Made by a program: the position numbers and the translations under genes. A stretch of DNA of 50,279 nucleotides, from the NCBI GenBank assembly GCA_964370815.1, contig CAYJKQ010000017.1:1-50279 (forward strand). Direction: 5' to 3'. The notes under the pieces were generated by a model. That model was not told the origin of the DNA. It ran no database searches and saw nothing but the letters and a program-made list of their open reading frames with translations. Below, piece after piece: positions 42,742 through 50,279 of the stretch (the first letter of the stretch is position 1; every line of letters begins with the position of its first letter). Source of the stretch: UBA12087 sp964370815 (lineage in GTDB: Bacteria > Chloroflexota > Anaerolineae > Anaerolineales > Villigracilaceae).

Positions 42742-43993
42742 GTCCACCTGCAATGCTGGAGGCTGTAAAATCATCCGGGAAACGCTCGATCCCTGTTTCA
42801 ACTGCCATTGTGGCAAACTCACCAAGAGCACAAAGACATTTATTTTGCATTTGTTTGGCTACGCTCAACAGAAGTTCGGTGTTGGCTTCAACATCTTCAC
42901 CGGCTTCCATGCGTTTGATGACATGCTTCATCCAATAAGTTCCTTCACGGCAGGGGGTACATTTGCCGCAGGATTCATGTTTGAAGAAATCAACAGTTTT
43001 GGAGATGACCCACTCAATGCTGACGGTGTCATCGATCACAATGACCGAGGCTGAACCCAGGTCTGCGCCCAGCGTGCGCACAGAAGCATAATCCATGGGA
43101 GTATCAAGAGCTTTGTCATCCACTTTGATGATGGATGAAGAGGCACCTGCCGCCATGATGGCTTTGATCGGGCGATCGTTGATGATACCGCCACCACACT
43201 CATAGATCAACTGACGGAAAGTTGTTCCAAAAGGCAGCTCATAATTTCCGGGTTTGTTGACCCGACCTGATAAGCTGAAAAGCTTCACTCCGGAACTATC
43301 TGGTGTTCCGAGGGCTTTATACCAATCCGCCCCATTGGTTAGGATCATGGGGATATTGGTGAAGGTCTCAACATTGTTCACCACGGTCGGTTTGCCGTAT
43401 AAACCAAAAGAGGGTGGAAAAGGAGGCCGTAAACGAGGTTGACCGCGTTTGCCTTCCATCGATTCGAGCAGGGCTGTTTCCTCACCGCAGATATAGGCTC
43501 CAGCTCCCAGGTGGGTATACAGTTTCAATTCATAATCCGTGCCAAAAAGGTTCTTCCCCAGGAGACCGGCTATTTCCATTTCTGCGATGCAGTCATTCAG
43601 GAAAGCTGCCACCTGCCAGAATTCACCCCGCAGATAGATATAAGCAGTATTGGCACTCACCGCAAAGGCAGAAATAGCGACTCCCTCCAGGAATTGGAAA
43701 GGGTTGCTTTCCATGATCTCACGATCTTTGAAGGTGCCCGGTTCCGATTCGTCCGCATTGGCAACAACATAATGGGGCCAATTGTTGTTATCCATGAATG
43801 ACCATTTCAAGCCAGTGGGGAAACCCGCACCGCCGCGACCGCGCAGACCAGAAGCCTTGATCACATCGGTAACCGCCCCGGGTTTCATTGAAGTAACCAC
43901 TTTCTTGAAGGCTTCAAAACCGCCATTCTTGCGATAAACTTCCAATTTATTGATGTCGGGGATATCCCGGTGGCGCAACAGGATGTGAGTCAT
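42734..43993 (-). CDS. nuoF: NADH-quinone oxidoreductase subunit F
   Basis: A 419-residue NADH-binding subunit holding FMN and cluster N3. GLRGRGGAGFPTGLKW (~49-64) binds FMN/NADH, NADESEPGTFKDREIM (~79-94) is the NADH-pocket motif, GAGAYICGEETALLESMEG (~167-185) is the FMN loop, and HESCGKCTPCREGTYW with a later Cys in CLCALGEFA forms the 4Fe-4S site. It overlaps nuoE by 4 bp (ATGA), so NuoE and NuoF are translated together, as expected for a subcomplex. Confidence 0.96.
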   Translation of the reverse strand: MTHILLRHRDIPDINKLEVYRKNGGFEAFKKVVTSMKPGAVTDVIKASGLRGRGGAGFPTGLKWSFMDNNNWPHYVVANADESEPGTFKDREIMESNPFQFLEGVAISAFAVSANTAYIYLRGEFWQVAAFLNDCIAEMEIAGLLGKNLFGTDYELKLYTHLGAGAYICGEETALLESMEGKRGQPRLRPPFPPSFGLYGKPTVVNNVETFTNIPMILTNGADWYKALGTPDSSGVKLFSLSGRVNKPGNYELPFGTTFRQLIYECGGGIINDRPIKAIMAAGASSSIIKVDDKALDTPMDYASVRTLGADLGSASVIVIDDTVSIEWVISKTVDFFKHESCGKCTPCREGTYWMKHVIKRMEAGEDVEANTELLLSVAKQMQNKCLCALGEFATMAVETGIERFPDDFTASSIAGGHD

Positions 43994-44499
43994 TTCTTCA
44001 CCTCCTTGCCACTCTTGCGCAGGGCTTCCAACAATTCCAGGGTTTTATCCACCGTCATGTTTTCGTAGTATTCGATCCCATTTTCACTCTGCACCTGGAA
44101 CATGGGTGCCTTATCACAGCCTGCCAGGCATTTGACTTCTTCGATGGTCACCAGGCCGTCTTCAGTGGTTTCGCCCACCTTGACACTGAGGTTGGTGCAC
44201 AAATCATGCAGGAACTGGTCTGCTCCCCGCAAAGCACACGACAGATCAGTGCAGACTTGCATTCGATATTTGCCTTCTTTTTCATCATGGAATAAGGTGT
44301 AAAAACCGATGATCGAGGCTACATCTGTGGTTGTGATCTCCAGCAGGTCAGCAATATCCTGCATGGCGGCACGCGTGGTATAGCCTTCCTGGCGTTGTGC
44401 CAGGTAAAGCAACGGCATGACGGCTGAGCGTTTTTGTTCTGGCGGGTATTTTGCCAGGATCTGCTCCACTTCCTGGGGATATTTTTCAATAAGGCTCAT
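43990..44499 (-). CDS. nuoE: NADH-quinone oxidoreductase subunit E
   Basis: A 169-residue thioredoxin-fold subunit with the 2Fe-2S cluster N1a. The four ligands are in VCTDLSCALRG (CX4C, residues ~81-86) and KCLAGCDKAPM (CX3C, ~123-127). The N-terminal helix bundle is SLIEKYPQEVEQILAKYPPEQKRSA. It overlaps nuoD by 4 bp and nuoF by 4 bp, placing it in the middle of a coupled run. No odd residue seen. Confidence 0.96.
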   Translation of the reverse strand: MSLIEKYPQEVEQILAKYPPEQKRSAVMPLLYLAQRQEGYTTRAAMQDIADLLEITTTDVASIIGFYTLFHDEKEGKYRMQVCTDLSCALRGADQFLHDLCTNLSVKVGETTEDGLVTIEEVKCLAGCDKAPMFQVQSENGIEYYENMTVDKTLELLEALRKSGKEVKK

Positions 44500-45725
44500 C
44501 TGTCCACATCTCCCAGCACAATATCCACACTGCCAATGATGGCGACCAGATCGGCGACAAGAACACCCTTGGCCATGAATGGCAGCGCCTGTAGATTATC
44601 AAATGAAGGTGTGCGCCAGTGAATTCGGTAAGGCTTGGGACCGCCATCACTTACCAAGTAGACACCCAGCTCACCACGTGGTGATTCGATCGCATTATAA
44701 ATTGCACCTTTGGGAGCGGAGTATCCCTCGGTCCACAATTTAAAATGATGGATAAGGGCTTCCATATTGACACCAATTTCGGAACGGGGAGGTGGTACAA
44801 ATTTATGATTATTGCTGCGCACAGGACCCAGTGGCATCTTGTTGAGAGCCTGCTCTACGATCTTCAAGGATTGGCGCAGTTCTTCGATGCGGACGATAAA
44901 GCGGGCGTACACATCACCTTCGGTGCGGGTGGGAACTTCAAATTCATACTGCTCATAACCGCAGTAAGGGCGGGCTTTGCGCAGGTCCCAATTCACACCG
45001 GAAGCCCGCAGTGGAGGTCCGGTCATCCCAAAATTGAGAGCTTCTTCAGCGGTCACTGTGCCTATTCCAAAGGTGCGGTCAAGGAAAAGCGGATTGCGGG
45101 AAAGCAGGGCTTCATATTCATCCACCCTTCTCGGGAAGATCTTAATGAATTCGCGCACCGCGGCTTCAAATTCCACAGGTACATCCCGCCATAAACCACC
45201 GGGACGAATATAGGTGGTCATCATGCGCTGTCCGGAGCATAATTCCAAAATATCCAGGATACTTTCCCGTTCCCGGAAGCAGTACAGGAAGGTGGACATG
45301 GCTGCCACATCCAGACCGGTTGTTCCCAGCCAGATCAGGTGGGAGGCGATGCGCTGTAATTCAGCCAGGATTACCCGAATGGACTGGGCTCGGTCAGGTA
45401 CATCCAATTCAACCAGTTTTTCAACTGCCATGGAATAAGCCAGGTTGTTTCCGACAGTGTTCAGGTAATCCAGCCGGTCAGTCATAACGTTGGCTTTTTC
45501 ATACGTCTTGGATTCCATATTCTTCTCAATACCGGTGTGTAAAAAGCCGATATCGGGGATGCAATTTACGACAGTTTCACCGTCCAGCTCGAGCAGCAGG
45601 CGCAGCACACCGTGCGTGCTGGGGTGTTGCGGACCCATGTTAAGGAGCACAGTCTCACCCTGGATGGCACGCTCGGAAACCAGGTGCTTGATATCATCAA
45701 CGCTAACTTCTTGCAATTCGGTCAT
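44496..45725 (-). CDS. nuoD: NADH-quinone oxidoreductase subunit D
   Basis: A 409-residue quinone-binding subunit, related to the large subunit of NiFe hydrogenases but without metal ligands. NMGPQHPSTHGVLRLLLELDGE (read in pieces, ~29-50) holds the His near quinone, and CIPDIGFLHTGIEKNMESKTYEK follows with the Tyr-coupled segment. GDVDR ends the protein. ATG 45725 was chosen because GGAG precedes it and it starts 17 bp after nuoC; a longer frame to 45809 would overlap nuoC needlessly. NuoC and NuoD are separate genes here, unlike E. coli. Confidence 0.95.
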   Translation of the reverse strand: MTELQEVSVDDIKHLVSERAIQGETVLLNMGPQHPSTHGVLRLLLELDGETVVNCIPDIGFLHTGIEKNMESKTYEKANVMTDRLDYLNTVGNNLAYSMAVEKLVELDVPDRAQSIRVILAELQRIASHLIWLGTTGLDVAAMSTFLYCFRERESILDILELCSGQRMMTTYIRPGGLWRDVPVEFEAAVREFIKIFPRRVDEYEALLSRNPLFLDRTFGIGTVTAEEALNFGMTGPPLRASGVNWDLRKARPYCGYEQYEFEVPTRTEGDVYARFIVRIEELRQSLKIVEQALNKMPLGPVRSNNHKFVPPPRSEIGVNMEALIHHFKLWTEGYSAPKGAIYNAIESPRGELGVYLVSDGGPKPYRIHWRTPSFDNLQALPFMAKGVLVADLVAIIGSVDIVLGDVDR

Positions 45726-45741
45726 AAGCGTTCTCCGTCCG

Positions 45742-46254
45742 TTATTCTTTGGCGTATGGTTTACGCAGGTCAATCTCTTCGAAGTTAAAGGTGAACTGCG
45801 GTTCTTCATAACCCAGCGGATAATCCTTGCGCAACGGGTGACCTTCCCAGTCAGCGGGCATCAGGATGCGGCGCAGGTCCGGGTGACCTTCGAATTTTAT
45901 ACCGAACATATCCCACAATTCACGCTCGCGCCAGATGGCGTTCTTGAATATACCTGTGAGGGTCGGTAAACTGGGATCAATGCCAGGTACTTGCACCAAA
46001 ACGCTTAAACTCAGTATGTGGGTGACAGATGTGAATTGGTAAAGCACATCAAAACGAGGATTCTCTTCGGGCCAATAATCCACTGCCGTCATGGTGGAGA
46101 GCAGGTTAAAGCCCAATTCGTCCCGCAACATCATTCCAGCAGGCACAATACTTTTCACTGGAAGATTCACACGCACATCGCCGCGAAATTCGCTGACCTG
46201 TGCCTTAAATTTTTTGGTCAAAGCCTGGATGGTGGGTTTAAATTCTGGTTGCAT
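45742..46254 (-). CDS. nuoC: NADH-quinone oxidoreductase subunit C
   Basis: A 170-residue 30-kDa-type subunit of the connecting arm. FKNAIWRERELWDMFGIKFEGHPDLRRILMPADWEGHPLRKDYPLGYEE (~107-155, read in pieces) is the family signature ERExxDMFGIxFxGHPDLRRIL. The N-terminal ~80 residues are the alpha/beta part (ALTKKFKAQVSEFRGDVRVNL). It lies 15 bp after nuoB and 16 bp before nuoD. Confidence 0.95.
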   Translation of the reverse strand: MQPEFKPTIQALTKKFKAQVSEFRGDVRVNLPVKSIVPAGMMLRDELGFNLLSTMTAVDYWPEENPRFDVLYQFTSVTHILSLSVLVQVPGIDPSLPTLTGIFKNAIWRERELWDMFGIKFEGHPDLRRILMPADWEGHPLRKDYPLGYEEPQFTFNFEEIDLRKPYAKE

Positions 46255-46269
46255 ACATCACCTCAGAGA

Positions 46270-46752
46270 TCAGGCTCGGTCCTTGATCTTTTCGTGATTG
46301 ACTTTATCATAAAGGGTCATGATGCCGTGGATAAGAGCTTCGGGTCGCGGCGGGCATCCGGCAATGTAGATATCCACCGGTACGATCTCGTCCACTCCGG
46401 CAACAATAGCGTAGTTGTTGAAAACACCACCGCAAGAGGCACAATCACCCATTGCGATGACCCACTTGGGATCGGGCATCTGATCATATAGGCGGCGCAA
46501 GACCGGTGCCATTTTTCTGGAAACACGCCCGGCTACGATCATCAGGTCGGATTGGCGCGGGCTGGGACGCATCAGCTCCATTCCAAAACGGCTCATATCA
46601 TAATGGGCGCCTTCGGCAGCCATCATTTCGATGGCACAGCAAGCCAGACCGAACAACAAAGGCCACATGGCACGCGTCCGTGACCAGTTCACCACTGTTT
46701 CCAGGGTCGTGGTAACCGCACCCATGTTGGCTAGTTTTTGTTCTACTCCCAT
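46270..46752 (-). CDS. nuoB: NADH-quinone oxidoreductase subunit B (cluster N2)
   Basis: A 160-residue subunit with the terminal 4Fe-4S cluster N2 that reduces quinone. Ligands are the two adjacent cysteines in GLACCAIEMM, one in GDCASCGG and one in AGCPPRPEAL. ATG 46752 overlaps the nuoA stop by 10 bp (ATGGGAGTAG), which I take as the real start; the longer frame to 46836 would run deep into nuoA. All four ligands are intact. Confidence 0.95.
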   Translation of the reverse strand: MGVEQKLANMGAVTTTLETVVNWSRTRAMWPLLFGLACCAIEMMAAEGAHYDMSRFGMELMRPSPRQSDLMIVAGRVSRKMAPVLRRLYDQMPDPKWVIAMGDCASCGGVFNNYAIVAGVDEIVPVDIYIAGCPPRPEALIHGIMTLYDKVNHEKIKDRA

Positions 46753-47099
46753 TCCAGGGCTCCTTTCTTCCACGCGTACAAGTAACCTACCAGTAAAATG
46801 AGGATAAATACGAACATCTCGATCAAACCAAACCAACCCAGCTGACGAAAAACGATCGCCCAGGGCAGGAAAAAGATAACTTCGATGTCAAACAGGATGA
46901 AGAGGACAGCGATCAGATAGAACCGCACCGGCAGACGGCGTGTTCCAGGTCCGATCGGGTCCATGCCCGATTCGTAAGGCATGGCTTTGATGCTTGATGA
47001 TTTGCGCGGTCCAAAAAAGGTACCCAACCCAATGGCAATGAAACCGATCGCTGTGGCAACAATGATGAATAAAGCTATGGCAGAGTATTCAAGAAGCAT
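46743..47099 (-). CDS. nuoA: NADH-quinone oxidoreductase subunit A
   Basis: A 118-residue subunit with three transmembrane helices near the quinone site. YESGMDPIGPGTRRLPVRFYLIAVLFILFDIEVIFFLPWA (read in pieces, ~42-81) has the conserved YESG and FDIEVIF motifs with the acidic residues used in coupling. It is the first gene of the 14-gene operon; GGAGG lies 5 nt before the ATG. Confidence 0.96.
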   Translation of the reverse strand: MLLEYSAIALFIIVATAIGFIAIGLGTFFGPRKSSSIKAMPYESGMDPIGPGTRRLPVRFYLIAVLFILFDIEVIFFLPWAIVFRQLGWFGLIEMFVFILILLVGYLYAWKKGALEWE

Positions 47100-47140
47100 A
47101 TTGCCTCCATGCAGGAATTATTAACAAGTTCCAGCCGCAA

Positions 47141-47146
47141 AGTATA
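47141..47146 (-). promoter_or_regulatory. Candidate -10 element of the nuo operon
   Basis: On the minus strand TGTTATACT gives an extended -10 (TGn then TATACT) about 42 nt before the nuoA ATG, in an AT-rich stretch; a -35 is not clear. cydD is divergent on the other side of a 184-bp gap, so the two transcripts share this region. Confidence 0.45.
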
Positions 47147-47289
47147 ACATAAGAAATTTTAAAGCGAATATTTTCACTAACGTTTTTGGGCACCTATCCT
47201 ACCTGACAATCATCATGTTTCTCACTGAATCTTTGTGATTAAGTCATTCGATCCAACGGAGATCTTCAGCCAAAGGCTATAATATGCAC

Positions 47290-49029
47290 ATGTTCAGACG
47301 TCTTCTGCAACTGGCAAGATCCAACCGCCTGGCATTGATATTGACGGTCCTGTTCGGCTGGCTGGGCGGATCGTCTGCCATTCTGCAAGCCTGGTTCCTT
47401 TCAAGAAGCATTGACGGCGTATTTCTGGGGGGACTAGGTCTGGCGGATGTATCGGGTTTCCTGAAGGTCGTGCTGGCAGCGATCTTCCTGAGGGCTTTGA
47501 TGACCTGGGGTAGCGAACGTTTTGCCAGCAGTCTGGCTCTGAGAATCAAATCTGATCTGCGCATGCGGCTGGTCCACCACCTGGCAGCTCTCAATCCGGC
47601 TTACACTCAGAACCAAAAAACGGGGGAACTAACTGCCACAGCCATGGAAGGTGTTGAAGCCCTGGAAGCCTATTTCAGCCTTTATCTGCCACAACTGGCA
47701 CTGGCAGCCTTCATCCCGCTAACCATCCTGCTGTTGATCTTTCCTATCGACCCGTTGACCGGGCTGGTCTTTCTTTTAACTGCACCTCTGATCCCCCTTT
47801 TTATGTGGTTGATCGGCAAAGCTGCCGAAAGCATGACCCAACGACAGTGGCAGACACTCAGCCGACTTTCAGCCTATCTGCTGGACGTCATCCAGGGTTT
47901 GACCACGCTCAAACTGCTGGGGCAGTCCCTGCACCAATCTGAGCGTATTCAACAAGCCAGTGACCATTACCGGGATGCAACTTTGCGAGTGCTGCGCATC
48001 GCTTTCCTCTCGGCGTTGACTCTTGAACTGATCTCCACCTTGAGCACAGCCATCGTGGCAGTTGAGATCGGGTTACGGCTTCTTTATGGACGGATGGATT
48101 TTCAGCAGGCGCTTTTCATCCTGGTGCTGGCTCCTGAATTTTACCTGCCACTGCGCCTGTTGGGTTTGCGCTTTCATTCCGGTATTTCTGGTACCAGTGC
48201 TGCCCGGCGCATCTTCGAAATTTTGGATACACCCTTGTCACAAGCCAGTATCCTTTCCACTCAGACCTGGCCTGTAACTTTCCCACCCAAAAAAGACTAT
48301 CCAGGTATCCGATTTGAGCATGTCGGGTATACCTACACCGCACGCAATTTGCCAGCAATAAGTGATGTTTCGCTCGAGATACCCAACGGGCAGGTGACCG
48401 CCCTGGTTGGCTTGAGCGGCGCAGGGAAAAGTACGCTGGCAGCCATGTTGTTAAGGTTCATCGAACCGGACCAGGGCAAGATCCGGGTGGATGGACAGTT
48501 TCTCGGGAGCATTTCCCCGGCTGAATGGCGCCAAAACCTGAGCTGGGTGCCACAACTGCCCACCCTTTTTAATAGCAGCCTGGCTGAGAACCTGCTCCTT
48601 GCTAAACCCGGGGCATCGCCTACCGAGCTGGAAGCAGCCTGCCAGAAAGCCGACTTGCTGGATTTCATACAATCCCTGCCATTGGGATTGTCCACACAGA
48701 TCGGCGAACGCGGCACGCGCCTGAGCGGAGGCCAGGCTCAGCGCCTGTCATTGGCACGCGCTTATCTACGGGATGCACCTTTGCTTATCCTGGACGAACC
48801 GACTTCCAGTCTCGACCCGTTGCAGGAAAGAAGCCTGTTGGATAGCATCCACGACCTGGTACATGGACGCACCACCCTGTTGGTTGCCCACCGTCTCAAC
48901 ACCGTCCGGCAAGCTGCCAATATTGTTGTTCTTGAATCCGGTCGGGTGGTTGAAACCGGAACCCATGCCAGCCTTCTGAAAGCTGGTGGGGTCTATGCCA
49001 GCCTGCTGCAAGCCGGAGTTCTGGCATGA
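47290..49029 (+). CDS. cydD: Thiol reductant ABC exporter subunit CydD
   Basis: A 579-residue fused membrane/ATPase half of the CydDC exporter, which moves cysteine and glutathione to the outside of the cytoplasmic membrane and is needed for cytochrome bd assembly. About six transmembrane helices (residues ~15-300) carry the ABC exporter core; the ATPase has Walker A GLSGAGKST (~374), LSGGQAQRL signature (~478), Walker B LLILDEPTS and the H-loop AHR. TATAAT directly abuts the ATG at 47284, while the next in-frame ATG at 47290 lies 6 nt after it, so I start there as leaderless; the other start would add two residues. Stop overlaps cydC by 4 bp. Confidence 0.88.
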   Translation: MFRRLLQLARSNRLALILTVLFGWLGGSSAILQAWFLSRSIDGVFLGGLGLADVSGFLKVVLAAIFLRALMTWGSERFASSLALRIKSDLRMRLVHHLAALNPAYTQNQKTGELTATAMEGVEALEAYFSLYLPQLALAAFIPLTILLLIFPIDPLTGLVFLLTAPLIPLFMWLIGKAAESMTQRQWQTLSRLSAYLLDVIQGLTTLKLLGQSLHQSERIQQASDHYRDATLRVLRIAFLSALTLELISTLSTAIVAVEIGLRLLYGRMDFQQALFILVLAPEFYLPLRLLGLRFHSGISGTSAARRIFEILDTPLSQASILSTQTWPVTFPPKKDYPGIRFEHVGYTYTARNLPAISDVSLEIPNGQVTALVGLSGAGKSTLAAMLLRFIEPDQGKIRVDGQFLGSISPAEWRQNLSWVPQLPTLFNSSLAENLLLAKPGASPTELEAACQKADLLDFIQSLPLGLSTQIGERGTRLSGGQAQRLSLARAYLRDAPLLILDEPTSSLDPLQERSLLDSIHDLVHGRTTLLVAHRLNTVRQAANIVVLESGRVVETGTHASLLKAGGVYASLLQAGVLA

Positions 49030-50279
49030 AAACCATGCTGCGTTTGCTGGGTTTTGTGCTACCTGCCTGGCGCTGGCTGCTGCTTTCGGTCGGATTGGGT
49101 TCACTGACCATCGCCTCCAGTATCGCCCTGCTGGCTACTTCCGCCTACCTGATCTCAGCCGCTGCCCTGCACCCATCCATTGCTGAGCTGCAAATCGCCA
49201 TCGTTGGCGTGCGTTTCTTTGGTTTGTCGCGCGGCGTTTTCCGCTATCTTGAGCGTCTCAGTTCCCACGAAACCACTTTCCGGCTGCTGGCACGCCTGCG
49301 TGTCTGGTTCTATGATGCTCTCGAACCGCTGGCTCCGGCTCGCCTGGGTGGAGAACGCCCGGGAGATCTGCTCAGCCGGTTCTTGGCAGATATCGAAACC
49401 CTTGAAAATTTTTATGTACGCGTGCTGGCTCCTCCATTGGTGGCACTGGTGGTGGTGATCGGCAGTGGATTGTTCATGGCTGGGTTCGATGTGCGCCTGT
49501 CTGTCATCTTATTGACCACCTTGCTCCTGGTGGGAGTGGGCTTGACCTGGTTAAGCCTGATAATGGGTCGTCAATACAGTCATGTATTGGTGAATGCCAA
49601 AGCCAACCTGCACGCAGACCTGGTAGATACGCTGCAGGGTTTGCCTGACCTGCTGATCTATGACGGACTGCCAGCCCATCTCGCGCGCATCCAAACCAGT
49701 CAGTCCGCTCTGCAGCGTGCTCAAGACAGGATGGCAGGCATCAGCGCAATGCAAAGCGCATTAAATCAGCTTTTGACAGGATTGGGAACCTGGCTGGTTT
49801 TGGTGCTGGGTATTTTCCTGGTAAATTCCGGTCAGTTACAGGGAGTCTACCTGGCAGTGATCGTCCTGGCTGCCATGGCAAGCTTTGAGTCTGTGCAGGG
49901 GCTGCCCCTGGCGGCACAGTACCTGGAAAGCAACCTACAGGCAGCCAGGCGCTTATTTGCCATTGCAGATACTCCACCAGCAGTGCAGGATATTCCCGGA
50001 AGTCAGCCATTAATTGGTGTGCCTGATCTAAGCATAAAAAACCTGTGTTTCACCTACCCAACAAGCCCCCTCAACTCCCCCACCCTGGCGGATATCCAGT
50101 TTGACCTGCCACCTGGGAAACACATCGCCATCCTGGGAGCCAGCGGCAGCGGGAAAAGCACCCTGTTCCATGTGCTGCTGCGCTTGTGGGAAATGGATGC
50201 AGGTCAGTTCACACTGGGGGGACGGGATGTCCGTCAATACTCCCAGGAAAGTGTGAGGAACTGCTTCAGTGTGATGTCA
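49026..50279 (+). CDS. cydC: Thiol reductant ABC exporter subunit CydC (runs off the right edge)
   Basis: 418 codons of the second CydDC subunit, open to the end of the window. The frame starts at ATG 49026, overlapping the cydD stop by 4 bp. The membrane part begins MLRLLGFVLPAWRWLLLSVGLG and includes SAYLISAAALHPSIAELQ and GVRFFGLSRGVFRYLERLSSH, a segment characteristic of CydC. The ATPase domain starts near residue 335, with Walker A GASGSGKST at ~371; the signature, Walker B and stop lie beyond base 50279. The two subunits form a heterodimer. cydAB is not in the window. Confidence 0.88.
   Translation, partial: MKTMLRLLGFVLPAWRWLLLSVGLGSLTIASSIALLATSAYLISAAALHPSIAELQIAIVGVRFFGLSRGVFRYLERLSSHETTFRLLARLRVWFYDALEPLAPARLGGERPGDLLSRFLADIETLENFYVRVLAPPLVALVVVIGSGLFMAGFDVRLSVILLTTLLLVGVGLTWLSLIMGRQYSHVLVNAKANLHADLVDTLQGLPDLLIYDGLPAHLARIQTSQSALQRAQDRMAGISAMQSALNQLLTGLGTWLVLVLGIFLVNSGQLQGVYLAVIVLAAMASFESVQGLPLAAQYLESNLQAARRLFAIADTPPAVQDIPGSQPLIGVPDLSIKNLCFTYPTSPLNSPTLADIQFDLPPGKHIAILGASGSGKSTLFHVLLRLWEMDAGQFTLGGRDVRQYSQESVRNCFSVMS

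Overview
ORGANISM. The window looks like a chromosomal segment of an anaerobic or facultative member of Chloroflexota, most likely class Anaerolineae. This is inferred from gene content, moderate GC with AT-rich intergenic gaps, several starts that look leaderless, and a Roadblock plus IS200-like fusion protein of a kind I associate with that group; there is no rRNA or marker gene here to prove it. No tRNA, rRNA, CRISPR array, intact insertion sequence or prophage was seen. LAYOUT, LEFT PART (1-16 kb). The 5' end of a threonine synthase gene (minus) runs off the left edge. Then come an ArsR-type regulator with an MFS transporter, an OsmC-family protein, a NYN-domain nuclease, a possible structured RNA, and a histone-deacetylase-family enzyme, all plus strand. 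A minus-strand run follows: polA, a TPR protein and a polyprenol/phytol kinase-like protein (read in that order), then the Roadblock/dead-transposase fusion, ogt, and an ABC exporter (ATPase and two permeases). LAYOUT, MIDDLE (16.5-32.6 kb). A plus-strand cluster carries an HD-domain protein, a TyrA-like dehydrogenase, a GIY-YIG protein and a HAD phosphatase. Next, on the minus strand, lie an S51-peptidase-like protein with a CysRS-like tail, a THUMP-type RNA methyltransferase, a flavoprotein, gpmA, a thioredoxin/DUF4395 pair, and cysK-cysE. The cysK-cysE operon is preceded by a near-consensus promoter and a roughly 300-nt structured leader that encodes a tiny Cys-containing peptide, which is the most striking regulatory feature of the window. 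Plus-strand genes then encode a repeat-built membrane protein, a MetH-activation-domain-like protein, a CorA variant, an EamA transporter and a lipoprotein that sits between two identical 40-bp repeats. LAYOUT, RIGHT PART (32.6-50.3 kb). A complete 14-gene respiratory complex I operon, nuoA to nuoN in canonical order on the minus strand, is followed divergently by cydD and a truncated cydC, the thiol-exporting ABC transporter needed for cytochrome bd assembly. HOW IT FITS TOGETHER. The right part supplies NADH oxidation coupled to ion translocation together with a cytochrome bd maturation factor. The cys operon with the thioredoxin/DUF4395 pair and the cysteine/glutathione-exporter family CydDC give a sulfur and thiol-redox theme. 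The rest is housekeeping: DNA replication and repair, rRNA modification, glycolysis and transport.
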